A stretch of 64,000 nt of DNA from Paracyclopina nana (taxonomy: Eukaryota > Arthropoda > Copepoda > Cyclopoida > Cyclopettidae), in the NCBI GenBank assembly GCA_019096065.1, contig JAGUCH010000004.1, forward strand, positions 1,302,001 to 1,366,000, in the 5' to 3' direction. Below, piece by piece: positions 23,561-33,193 of the stretch. A model generated the notes under the pieces. That model saw only the letters and a list, made by a program, of their open reading frames with translations. It ran no database searches and had not been told where the DNA came from. Both the position numbers and the translations under genes were made by a program. How positions within the stretch are numbered: position 1 is the first letter of the stretch; each line of letters opens with the position of its first letter.

Positions 23561-25016
23561 ATGGGAAAGCAGAGGGTGATACGGATGGTTATAGGAGTAT
23601 TCAATTTGGCTTTCTCCGCGGGAGCAGTGACACACTCAGCGGATTTCCCCGTTATGAGTGTACCGGAATTGATTGAATTTTGGGGCTATTCATGCCACTC
23701 GCATTTTGTCACTACCTCAGACGGATTTATTCTTCAACTTCAAAGGATCCTTCCGCGCACGACGACGGAGAAGAAGAAAAGTTCTAATATTGTGCCAACG
23801 AAGCCAATTTTGCTGCAGCATGGACTTTTTGGCAGCTCGGCCAGATTCACGGCGGGACCGCCCTATAAAGAACATGATTACTCTAATAGTTAGGGCCTTA
23901 TTTTACAATAGTAGTACATTAGGCTGCAATTAGTGTGAAAGCAAAAAAAGCCAACTTCCAAACTTGATTTTTCCCTCTTGTGCAACTTTCTTTTGTTTCT
24001 GGCTTGAAAGCAAATCCTCATTAATCACAAAACTTTGCATAATAGTCATTGGCCTACATCCTGGCAGACCAGGGACATGATGTCTGGCTTGGCAATACGA
24101 GAGGCAACACTTACTCCAGAAATCACACTTTCCTTGATCCGGATGTTGACCCTGAATTCTGGCGCTTTGATTGGGATACAGCAGCTCAAAATGACTTGCC
24201 TGCAGTATTTGATTACATCCTCCAAGAGACTGGGCAAAATCAACTGACTTATGTGGGACATTCCATGGGCTCCACTGAATTACTCGTTCTCCTGAGTGAG
24301 CAACCTGAGGAGAACAAAAGGGTGGCTTCGGCCTTTCTAATGGCCCCAGTGGCCTTCATGGGCCATGTGCAAGGACCGCTGGCAGATTTCGCTCCCTATG
24401 TCGACACAGTGGAGGAATTGATTGGAGAACGCGAGCTCTTCCCAGACATGACTTGGACTTCTTGGCTAGGCCATAATATTTGCCAAGACCAGTCAAATTT
24501 GGGCTTTTCCTTGTGCCTTGCCATGGCACGATCCGGCCTTGATGTGAGTGGTGACCAATTAAATACGACCATGTTGCCTATTCTCTTTGATAACTGGCCT
24601 GAGGGATGCTCTTCGATGCCAGTATACCATTATGCTCAGGTATACACATATCGTGCTACATAAAATTCCCAAATGTATTCAGTACTTTTTTCTCCTAGCT
24701 AATCCGTGACAAAAATGTGTTCAGAAAATATGACTATGGCGTGGAGTTGAATCCTAGCCATTACAACGGGAGCATGCAGCCACCTAACTATGATTTGTCT
24801 CAAATAACTGCGCCGCTACACCTTTTTTACGGAGACAATGACAAGTTCGTGGCTGAGGAAGACTTGGAAATCCTCGCTAAAGCCTTGCCTACAGAGACTG
24901 TCAAGCTCAAAATGAAGGTGCCTTATGTAGGCTGGCAGCACAACGATTTTGTGTATGGCATAGATGCTCCGGAGCTGGTTTATGCTCATATTTTAATTAA
25001 TCTACCACAAAAATAA
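23561..25016 (+). CDS. acid-lipase-family lipase 2; exon 1 donor looks broken
   Basis: Exon 1 starts at 23561 (signal peptide within the first 25 residues, then [20 protein letters not shown] and [13 protein letters not shown]). Exon 2 is 24046-24639 ([26 protein letters not shown] nucleophile elbow). Exon 3 is 24699-25016 (FYGDNDKF and GWQHNDF supply the acid and the His). Exons 2 and 3 join cleanly in phase 0. The junction between exons 1 and 2 does not: by alignment to lipase 1 the donor should follow GPPYK, but the sequence there is AAA|GAACAT with no GT, and the frame stops at 23891-23893. The only nearby GT gives the wrong phase. So this copy may use a rare non-GT donor, carry a sequencing error, or be losing function. 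It is a tandem paralogue of lipase 1. Confidence 0.8.
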
Positions 25017-25825
25017 TCATTTCCTACGATCGTTGGCAGCCTTGAGCTGTTTGTACTTCATTCCCATCATTTCTGCTCCGGTGCCACAGACGTGGTCATA
25101 ATTTGGAATTTGCTGCTTGCACCGCTGAAACCAAGCCTCGATGAAAGGATACTTCCTCGTGTCTATGGATCCGAGTGATTTTAGGGTGGAGTATGTGGCC
25201 ACACAGCTCACATCTGCCAAAGTCATGTAGGGTGTGCCAGCCACGTAACCGGACTTGACCATCGAGGTGACCCACTTGAGAATTTCTTCATACTTGGCCT
25301 CTTGCTCCTTGCTAAGCCCCTTTGATCCTCGGAAGAAGACCGCAAGCTGGAAATTATCCCCTAATCAGAAAATGCATCCCACCCCTGCTCAAATGCATTA
25401 AGTATACGTACATAGTCGTTTTGAACAGCAGAGTAAAAAGTGCCCATGTCAAAGTAGAGTCTTTGATCCACCCTTGCTCGGACCTCGAGATCATCCTCAG
25501 GGTACAAGTTGGAGGTTTTGCCAAACTTCCTCACTAAGTAGACTGCAATGGCTCGGCTTTCGTTCAATCTCAATTCACCATCAATCAATAGGGGCACATT
25601 GTGCTGAGGATTCAACTGGAATTTCTTTTTGTTAGCGAAAGGAGAAAAAATATTTAATAGTCACTGGCTCACTTGTAGGAATTCCGGAGTTCGCGTTTCT
25701 CCCTTCCACAAATCCAGATTTACTAGTTCATGCTCCAGATTCAGCATGCCCAACGTGATTTGCACAATTCTTGCTGGAGCCGACTCGGGCATGGCAAATA
25801 ATTTTAGCTTGCTTTTCACAGGCAT
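25017..25825 (-). CDS. glutathione S-transferase, delta-like class
   Basis: Three exons, 25825-25673, 25615-25412 and 25346-25017, all phase 0, encode 228 residues. The N-terminal thioredoxin-like domain reads KLKLFAMPESAPARIVQ, with Ser15 in the catalytic position of insect delta/epsilon enzymes. Then come LNPQHNVPLLIDG and the glutathione-binding ESRAIAVYLVRKFG. The C-terminal helical domain includes YVAGTPYMTLADVS, the usual N-capping region. It conjugates glutathione to electrophiles in the cytosol. Its TGA stop directly abuts the TAA of lipase 2 on the other strand. An ATTAAA poly(A) signal occurs about 20 nt past the stop, inside the lipase coding sequence. The start lies 190 bp from that of the divergent secreted-protein gene. 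Confidence 0.92.
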
Positions 25826-26015
25826 TTTGATTTTGAAGATACTACGACAACTGCAATGATGAGCTCAAGATATGCGAGATCATAGTGTACACGTTCACTA
25901 CAACATATCTTGAAATGCAAATAATTCATATATTACACTATATTATTATGCGAGGCCCTTTGATCTTGGATTTCAAACAAATATTCAGCCATCAATCATT
26001 GCGTGACATAGAAAA
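25826..26015. promoter_or_regulatory. short bidirectional promoter region
   Basis: Only 190 bp separate the start codons of the divergent GST (-) and secreted-protein (+) genes. The segment is AT-rich (ataattcatatattacact onwards). Shared promoter function is inferred from spacing. Confidence 0.5.
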
Positions 26016-26964
26016 ATGCGACAATTATTGCTATTTTTCATAGCTCTCCCATTACAACGCACTAGTTATTGCAGCCAGTTCAATGTCACCTCAAATGAAA
26101 AGGCAAGGTACCTCATATCGAGGCTCGTAGATGATTACCGAGCCTCTGTTATGCCGAGAAAAAGGCCGAAAAGGCAAGTGGGCAAACTGAGGCCAAGTGT
26201 ACCCATGGCCCAGTCCTTTTGGCAGCACACTCCAGACAATCCCATGTTTTTCAAATTGCTCGACGAAATGAACCGAATCATCCCTGGAAAAGTAGGAGAT
26301 CCGGGCTACCAACAAAGCAACGAGGGGGACCCAAAAGCCAATTTTTTGCTGCATGTTCAAGAAATGATTGCTCAAATCAAGCGAGGAGGACTGTCAGATC
26401 AAAAGGTGGACCAAAGCCTGGCGGAAATTGAGGGACTGGCAAACACGATGCGCACATCCGGATCTGATGAGGTCTCCAAAATCCTCAAACATTTAGCAGA
26501 CCTCTACACATACCTGGAGACCAACGAGAATTTCCAGCAAACTCCCAAGGATCCATTTGCACTGGCCCCTTTCACCAAATTGGGATTTGACTGCTTCAGC
26601 GACGTCAATCATAAGCAAATCTCGTGGGAGGTGCGCAGGGCAGCCCTGACATTTGCCAATTACATCGAGGATCGAATGCTTCTGAGTGAAACGTTTCCGG
26701 AGAAAATACTGTACAAGACAGATGCCATTTTATCCCAGATGATCACACTGATTGCTCAGCTGCATCGAGCCACGATGCGAAATTGGCACCATAACCTGAT
26801 GATAGTCAGCAACTTTGCATTCGTCCAGGAGACTGGAGTGGCAGACGCTGTGGATGGTAATAATAGGATTTATTTCTGCAATTTATGATTTTAAAAAAGG
26901 CCATTTGCTCTTCATTGCAGAATTATATGCTTTCCCGCATGAAAAAAGCAGCAACAATAATTAA
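26016..26964 (+). CDS. secreted protein of unknown function
   Basis: Two exons, 26016-26856 and 26921-26964, join in phase 1 (GATG|gtaata, ttgcag|) giving 294 residues. A signal peptide (MRQLLLFFIALPLQRTSYC) is followed by an N-glycosylation site (NVTS) and a basic patch (MPRKRPKRQV) that resembles a furin site, so the product may be proteolytically matured. The remainder is mainly helical, with few cysteines. The second exon adds a short tail ending SSNNN. It is convergent with the SIAH-like gene; their stops are 5 bp apart. Not recognised; clearly coding because of length, signal peptide and in-phase intron. Confidence 0.7.
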
Positions 26965-26969
26965 GATTG

Positions 26970-28082
26970 TTACTTCTCCTCCTCACTTTCGACATGATCA
27001 ATAATACATTCATCTTTCTTGACGGCTGCATTCACGAGTGATTTCATTTCCTCTTCCAATCCAGGATCCACGGACACTTCGACAGTGTAGTGAAACAGGT
27101 TTGTGTCACGGCCATTCTTGAACTGCTTGATTTGGTCATCGGACAAGCATAAATACCGACCCGTCTTCATGGCTTCCTCTTTGGTCAGTTCATAGCTCAC
27201 AATTTTTCCGTTGTACACATAAGTGGCTGGCGAGGTATCTTCTTGGCCATTCAGAACTTTGACAAGGACCTTGATCTTGTCGCACATTCTGGAGGGCAGC
27301 ATGGCCCTGACCATGAGTGACCAAATGCCTCTGGAGTCGCGTTGCACAACCACGTAAAGCCAATAATTAATGAGCTTTTTTGAGAGCAGAATGATCGGTT
27401 TCCAATGCGTGATCACATTGGGCCGGTCGAACACGGATGGTGAATTGGAAGCGAAATCACCCAGGCAAGATTTGAAGACTGGATCGTGGTTGGCTTCCAT
27501 GGCTAGGTTGTCCTCGATGCTGTCGGCGCCATCGTTGTTCAGCCTGGATCGTGCTCGCGTCCAGGATTTGTCGAAGATGACCTGAACGCATTTGCGCTCT
27601 TTGATGTGATGAATCAACCCGGTCAATGAGCCTACCCATGAGCAGGCGTTCCGGTGACTCGACGGGCAAGGAACTTGCCGATGAGCGCAAACTTGTTCAT
27701 GGTCTCCAAGATGAGCAATCATGGACATGACTTTGCACGTGCCGAACTTGCATTTGATGGGCACGTCAAGCAAGTTCTCCTGGATGATTTTCTCAGCCAA
27801 AATGTTGCGGCACTTGACGTCTTCTTCACGGCATATGGGACATGCTTTCACCTTGGTTGAGCAGTGCTGGCACAAATGATGGCCGTTTCTGCACCCATAG
27901 ATCGGTCCCGACCTTGGAATCTCCATGCATATGGGGCACTCCAGCATCTCCATCCATGTTTTGGAGCGTTTTTTGGGAATCGCGCGTTGAGCATCCTCGG
28001 GGTCGGCCTCGGCCGTTGGCCTTTTCCTTGAGGATGTCGAGGCAATCGTTTCAGCCAATGCCGTCTCCACAATTTGGTTCAT
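26970..28082 (-). CDS. SIAH/Sina-like RING E3 ubiquitin ligase
   Basis: Single coding exon of 370 residues. The RING finger is complete: C49-x2-C52, C64-x3-H68-x2-C71-x2-C74, C81-x2-C84. It is followed by a SIAH-type zinc-binding region (CKFGTC at 111-116, then H and C ligands through HIKERKC near 165) and a C-terminal half in the position of the TRAF-like substrate-binding domain. The N terminus is basic with PKKRSK, a likely nuclear signal. It would transfer ubiquitin from E2 to bound substrates. A TTTTTTTTTCAG acceptor lies 16 nt before the ATG, so a 5' UTR intron is likely. More divergent than canonical Sina, in keeping with the expanded SIAH-like families of some arthropods. Confidence 0.88.
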   Translation of the reverse strand: MNQIVETALAETIASTSSRKRPTAEADPEDAQRAIPKKRSKTWMEMLECPICMEIPRSGPIYGCRNGHHLCQHCSTKVKACPICREEDVKCRNILAEKIIQENLLDVPIKCKFGTCKVMSMIAHLGDHEQVCAHRQVPCPSSHRNACSWVGSLTGLIHHIKERKCVQVIFDKSWTRARSRLNNDGADSIEDNLAMEANHDPVFKSCLGDFASNSPSVFDRPNVITHWKPIILLSKKLINYWLYVVVQRDSRGIWSLMVRAMLPSRMCDKIKVLVKVLNGQEDTSPATYVYNGKIVSYELTKEEAMKTGRYLCLSDDQIKQFKNGRDTNLFHYTVEVSVDPGLEEEMKSLVNAAVKKDECIIDHVESEEEK

Positions 28083-28825
28083 TGTGGGCGAGATCCTCTG
28101 AAAAAAAAACCATAATATTAAGCTTCCTATTCAAATGATAACAATTTTTTCGCACTCCTGCATACTATGAAATTACACTCTTCTCATTTGACGAATTTCT
28201 TATCAAAAAATAAAAACTATAAAAAACCGAGGAGGTTTCGCGACTTTACATGCATGCGTAGAATGTTACACGCATTATTTGAGTTTATTAATAAAAATAT
28301 CCCTTCTCTATTTCGCAACTTTTATATCTTAATTATTCAAGACGCATCTAGATAACAAGAATAAACAAATGTTAACCGAGCTGCTTTACTCATGCTTTTA
28401 TAGAGAGGCAAGTGAAGTGAGTAATCGGAAATACTATATTTGCTGCGATTACTCAATGCGACCCCAAATTCCTAATGTACTCTTGTCGAAATGGAACGAC
28501 ATATTAGAGTATGAAATATCGAAAATCTTTGATGGGCTATAAAAACGTAAACGTGACGTCAAGTCACGTTGGGCTATCTAGTGAATGATCAATTTATGCC
28601 TTTATATACTCACAATTCTTATCCTCATTGCGAAAGCCTTTTTTTGTAAGTTAAGTTTGAGCAATGTTGGCCGAGTGAGGTTGAGAAGTTAACTGGCGTT
28701 GTCTAACTATTTGCAATGGCTCATCAGTGAGTCCAAGCTGAGCGTCATCAATATGACGGAAAATGACGGAAAATCGAGTCACGGCGTCAGCGCGCACAGT
28801 TGCACTAGCGCAAAGAGCGCTCTAC

Positions 28826-29315
28826 TAGTGATGGAACGAGCCGGAAATTTTCAGCTTGATCAAGCTTCAAGCTTTTAGAAATGTGTTCGAGCGATCCCAA
28901 GCTTTTGAAAATTATTATCAAGCTTTTTCAAGCTCGAAATTTCACATTTCAAGCTTTTTTCAAGCTTTTCACTTTTTTAGTATTTTGACATAAAAATGGC
29001 AATTAGTCACCAGATTTGACAAAATTACCCAAAAAGCGCAAATAAAGACAGAAATAGCTTTAACTTTGATTAAGTCCTTCACTCCCTCAAGTATTTGCTA
29101 ATTTTAGAATTTGCCCTTTTTTGTTTTGATAAAAAATGGATAAAGTTTTGAAATTTTTTGGCGTCAAGCTTTTTCAAGCTTTGTATTTTTTGGGTTCAAG
29201 CTTTTTCAAGCTTTTCAAAATTTGGTTCGAGCTATCCCAAGCTTTTTGCTTATGTAGCTCAAGCTGGGTTTTAGCTTCAAGCTTTCAAGCCAAGCTGAAA
29301 CTCGTACCATCACTA
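28826..29315. mobile_element. hAT-type MITE, 490 bp, with 8-bp target duplication
   Basis: Ends TAGTGATGGAACGAG and CTCGTACCATCACTA are inverted with one mismatch. They are flanked on both sides by CGCTCTAC (28818-28825 and 29316-29323), an 8-bp duplication diagnostic of hAT transposons. The interior is built from many TTCAAGCTTTTTCAAGCTT-like modules and is noncoding. A partial copy lies at 56305-56455. Confidence 0.92.
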
Positions 29316-29776
29316 CGCTCTACACGATGCTGATTCATCTGCTAAGGTGCTACAACGAAAGCACAAAGCTTAGCCAAAAATAGGAAAAATCAGAGACTTG
29401 TATTTTATAGTCTCTAGGAAAAGTCATAGCTTGCAGAGCTCTCGTATTATCATCTAAGCGCAGCAAATATGGTGAAAAGTCCCGTAGATATCTGGTGAAT
29501 ACTGAATGTTTCCAGATAATTTGGACGAGGATGTTTTGCACGCCATGAGGTAATCGCAACTCAATTTTTCCACTCCAACTCGAGGGCGTGTTCTAAAAAT
29601 GCTATGCAAAGAATTTTAACTATTCCTTGTATCATGACGTTTTATTTTCCTAGTTAAAGTCCAAATCTTGCTAAAAATGCTGGTAAGACTCACGTTTATT
29701 AGCAAACCCCTTTAATTTTTTTGCGTAAGGAGCTAAACTGAGGATTATAAGGAGTTACCGTCTTTTTAATCGTTTT

Positions 29777-30335
29777 CAGAGTTATCAACGGATTTTTAGG
29801 CTTCCGACCACCTTTTTGGCCAAAAACGACCACTTTTGCGACCACCATTTTTCAGGCTATTTCAAAAACGACCACTTTTCCGACCACCTACACAAAAACG
29901 GCCAAAACTCACACAATTTATGCATAAAATGTCCTTTTTTTTATCTGCAAAGTCTTTTTGAGCAATGTTTGCTGTAAAAAATATGTCACTTAGGAAAATG
30001 TTTACAAGAAATCAGAATTTTTTTTTGATGTCGCATCTCTAAGCAAAAAAGTAGCCTTACTCATGAGAAGCTGTTTCTCATCTAATTTCATATTTCTATT
30101 GAGACCAATCTTATTTGCTAAGTTTATATATTTTAGATTACTTCCCAAAGGAAAAAATGTGCAATTTTAAATTGGAATTTTGGTCCTTTTTTGTCTAAAA
30201 GTGCCTATTTTTAGCTAGTTTTGGTCAGTTTCAAAAACGACCACTTTTCCGACCACCGACCACCAATTTTTTTTCCGACCAAAGTCAGTCAAAAACGACC
30301 ACTTTGGTCGTTTCCGACCACCGTTGATAACTCTG
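29777..30335. mobile_element. hAT-type MITE, 559 bp, with 8-bp target duplication
   Basis: Perfect 15-bp inverted ends CAGAGTTATCAACGG are flanked by ATCGTTTT (29769-29776 and 30336-30343). The interior carries repeated CGACCACTTTTCCGACCACC-like modules near both ends. It is a second, distinct non-autonomous hAT family and has no reading frame. The intact target duplication suggests a recent insertion. Confidence 0.93.
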
Positions 30336-30434
30336 ATCGTTTTCGGAAATCGGAAGATGACAGTGTAGCCTTCAAACAAGATAATAAGGTAAAAAAAAAT
30401 TGCGAAATCTTGCAAAACAGAATATGTGCAGCCT

Positions 30435-30847
30435 TTATTGTTTTAGCTTTGACTGCCTAGCTCCAGATGAATCTTGCTTGGGCCATCTCCAGTTTAGCTT
30501 AACCTTGCAGTTGTTTTTGTTGTAGAACAAACCGAATTTAATGTTGTACACATGCAGCAAACACGATCGAGTTTCTTGTCTTTCAACGCCAAAAAATCGA
30601 GTTGTGACACGGCTACATGAACTAGCACGTGCTCGAATTTCCATCAAGTCTGGCGATTTTTTTACGGAAATTAATAGAAATGGCAGATAAATCTGCAAGT
30701 CGATGTGCTTACCATATCTTGGTTGCGTTTCATCATGGCCAAGTGTTGATGAATACTGATGGGTGCAATCGTAGTTGAAGTCTTCATGAACAAGAGAGGA
30801 TATTTGTGTGATAGCTAGTTGTTTGGCTAGTGAGGATCGGTACCTGA
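30435..30847 (-). CDS. small unrecognised protein, 5' exon missing
   Basis: Two minus-strand exons, 30847-30713 and 30649-30435, join in phase 1 over a 63-nt intron (TATG|gtaagc ... cgccag|). The upstream exon itself begins after a TTTTCAG acceptor in phase 1. The predicted sequence includes HEDFNYDCTHQYSSTLGHDE, then MEIRARASSCSRVTTRFFGV and a basic, aromatic C terminus (NCKVKLNWRW). The stop TAA overlaps an AATAAA signal (read on the minus strand at 30434-30439). No ATG is found in this frame, so the first coding exon is further upstream, probably before 31500. I do not recognise the family. Support rests on matching phases and non-repetitive composition. Confidence 0.5.
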
Positions 30848-31533
30848 CTGAAAATCTAGATGAGTCTTGTTCGCGTGCAAAAGCTTTAAGCTTCTACCGC
30901 TGGTGCCTGCGATTGCCGCTGCTGCTGCTGGACAAAACGTGATTCCTTGAGAGAGAGCAACTTACTAAAAACGTTGCACTAGAAGTCTGCAACGCGCCAT
31001 CTTACGTAATTCCTCTTAAACATGCTATTTCACCAGAGTTGCAACATGACACATTCACGTTGATGCACCGACGACCAGATTTGACGCGAATATAGTGGAA
31101 TATTGCGTCATTATTTCAGCGATTTACTCATGAGCTGATTTTGACACTTGACTCATGAGTAGTGGAAACAACTGACTGGAAACTTCCGATTATTTTTGGA
31201 GGTTGGGAGCTGAGACGAATTTTCCGCGAAAAGGAAATGTGTAAAATTAACGAAAGCAGTCTGATATTTTTTAGGCTAACAATTTGCATGAATTAAAATA
31301 TTTCTAGCTATGTACTAGTCAAAATCGTTTGATTTGTGCTCAAAGAATATAAAAAAGCTTAATTAAATCAAGTTTTATAGATTGCAAGTTCTTATATATC
31401 GCTTTTATGCTCATTCTCTAGGAATTTAGATTGAGGTTTGACTTTCTTTTTGGCCATTTTTTTGCTGACGAAATGCCGTGTGTGTGTTTACATTTCTTAG
31501 CAGGAAGAATTCTTGCGATTTTTGTCTGAAATC
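30848..31533. promoter_or_regulatory. divergent upstream region of FARSA and the small gene
   Basis: No exon could be fixed here, though the missing 5' exon of the minus-strand gene and 5' UTR exons of FARSA (and perhaps AIMP2) should lie in this stretch. A TTTCTTAG acceptor-like site lies just before the FARSA start. Confidence 0.4.
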
Positions 31534-33146
31534 ATGGAGCTGCCAGAAAGAATTTTGTGCGAGTTGGACAAGAAAAATCAAGCCGAATCGCTTGAATTGT
31601 CCAAGTACTTTAATGTAGACCACCAAAAAATCGTCGGAGCCATCAAAAGTCTCGAGAGCTTGGGCAATGTCATCAACTCGGAATCACACGTAATAAAACT
31701 TTGGGAGCTCACCGATGAGGGCCAGCAGGTGGTGAAAAATGGAAGTCACGAAGCTGTCGTTTATAATGGCGTGCCAGAAGCTGGAATTGCTCAGCCTGAG
31801 CTCATGAAGGCCGTTGGGAACGTTGGCAAAGTTGGGTTCAGCAAGGCCATGTCAGCCGGCTGGATATTGATAGACAAGGCTGGTGGCAAGCCTTTAGTCA
31901 AGAGGAAAGTAGCCTCAATTGTTGACACCGTTCGAGAGCACCTTAAACTTGTCACTGCTGGGAAAATCGACGAGGTAAAACCGTCTTTTCATTCTTGAAA
32001 GAGTTTTGAGTCACTTTGATTACGTTGTGTGTAGATTGATGGGAAGAGCAGGGAGGATTACAAGAAGCGAAAATTGCTCCACGAAGTCAACATTACCGCT
32101 TATAAGCTATCCAAAGGCTCAGAATTCACGACCGTGATAGAAAAGGCCGCCACTGAGCTGACGCAAGATATGATTCAGAGTGGAGCATGGAAATCGGCCA
32201 ACTTCAAGCCCTACAACTTTGCAGCCCTTGGCCTGGCCCCACAAGCAGGACACTTGCATCCTTTGCTTAAGGTCAGAGCGGAGTACAGGCAAATCTTCCT
32301 GGAAATGGGGTTCAGCGAAATGCCTACCAACAACTATGTTGAGAGCAGCTTTTGGAACTTTGATGCTCTCTTCCAACCTCAGCAGCATCCTGCCAGGGAT
32401 GCTCATGACACATTCTTCATCAGCGACCCTTGCTCTGCCACTGATTTCCCCCCTGACTACCTAGAAAAGGTGAAGACAATCCACAGTCGAGGAGGATTTG
32501 GATCGAAAGGGTATGGGTACGACTGGAAAATTGAGGAGGCCGAGAAGAACATTTTGAGGACGCACACGACTGCTGTGTCAGCCCGAATGCTGTACAAGTT
32601 GGCTCAGAACAAAGAGTTCAAGCCACAAAAATACTTCTCGATCGATCGCGTGTTCCGCAATGAAACCCTCGATGCCACTCACCTTGCAGAGTTCCACCAA
32701 ATTGAAGGCTTGGTTGCTGATTACGACCTAACGCTGGGTGATCTCATAGGAATCATTTACGAGTTTTTCAAGAAGCTCGGCATTGAAAAGCTGCGTTTTA
32801 AGCCAGCCTACAATCCGTACACCGAACCTTCCATGGAGATATTTTCGTACCACGAAGGTCTCAAAAAATGGGTAGAAATTGGCAACAGTGGCATTTTCAG
32901 GCCTGAAATGTTACTTCCCATGGGCTTGCCTGAAAACGTCAATGTGATTGCCTGGGGATTGTCCCTCGAAAGGTGAGAAGGCTTTAATAATATTTTTCCC
33001 CACTTTCATTCTTGCATACCTTTTGTTATAGGCCCACGATGATCAAGTATGGCATCGACAACATCCGCGACCTGGTTGGGCATAAAGTCAACCTCAAAAT
33101 GGTCCATGACAACCCATTATGTCGACTGGACAAGTATGATCAATAA
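31534..33146 (+). CDS. FARSA: cytosolic phenylalanyl-tRNA synthetase alpha subunit
   Basis: Three exons, 31534-31974, 32035-32972 and 33032-33146 (introns 60 and 59 nt), encode 497 residues, near the usual 500. The N terminus ([14 protein letters not shown]) starts the winged-helix tRNA-binding region. The class II core is clear: motif 2 around [19 protein letters not shown] and motif 3 [14 protein letters not shown] across the second splice junction. The protein ends LCRLDKYDQ. With the beta subunit it charges tRNA-Phe in the cytosol. An AATAAA overlaps the stop codon (33142-33147), and AIMP2 sequence begins about 47 bp later on the same strand. Start chosen for match to family; an in-frame non-ATG extension upstream is unlikely. 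Confidence 0.97.
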
Positions 33147-33193
33147 AATTGCTGTTTTTCTGTTTCCTTTGTTTCTGTTGTTTCTTTGCCCAG

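Noticed and set aside
33049-33193. N-terminal extension of the AIMP2 frame through the FARSA last exon
   Set aside because: It would read FARSA codons in another frame followed by a splice-acceptor polypyrimidine tract; the hydrophobic stretch is the translated tract.
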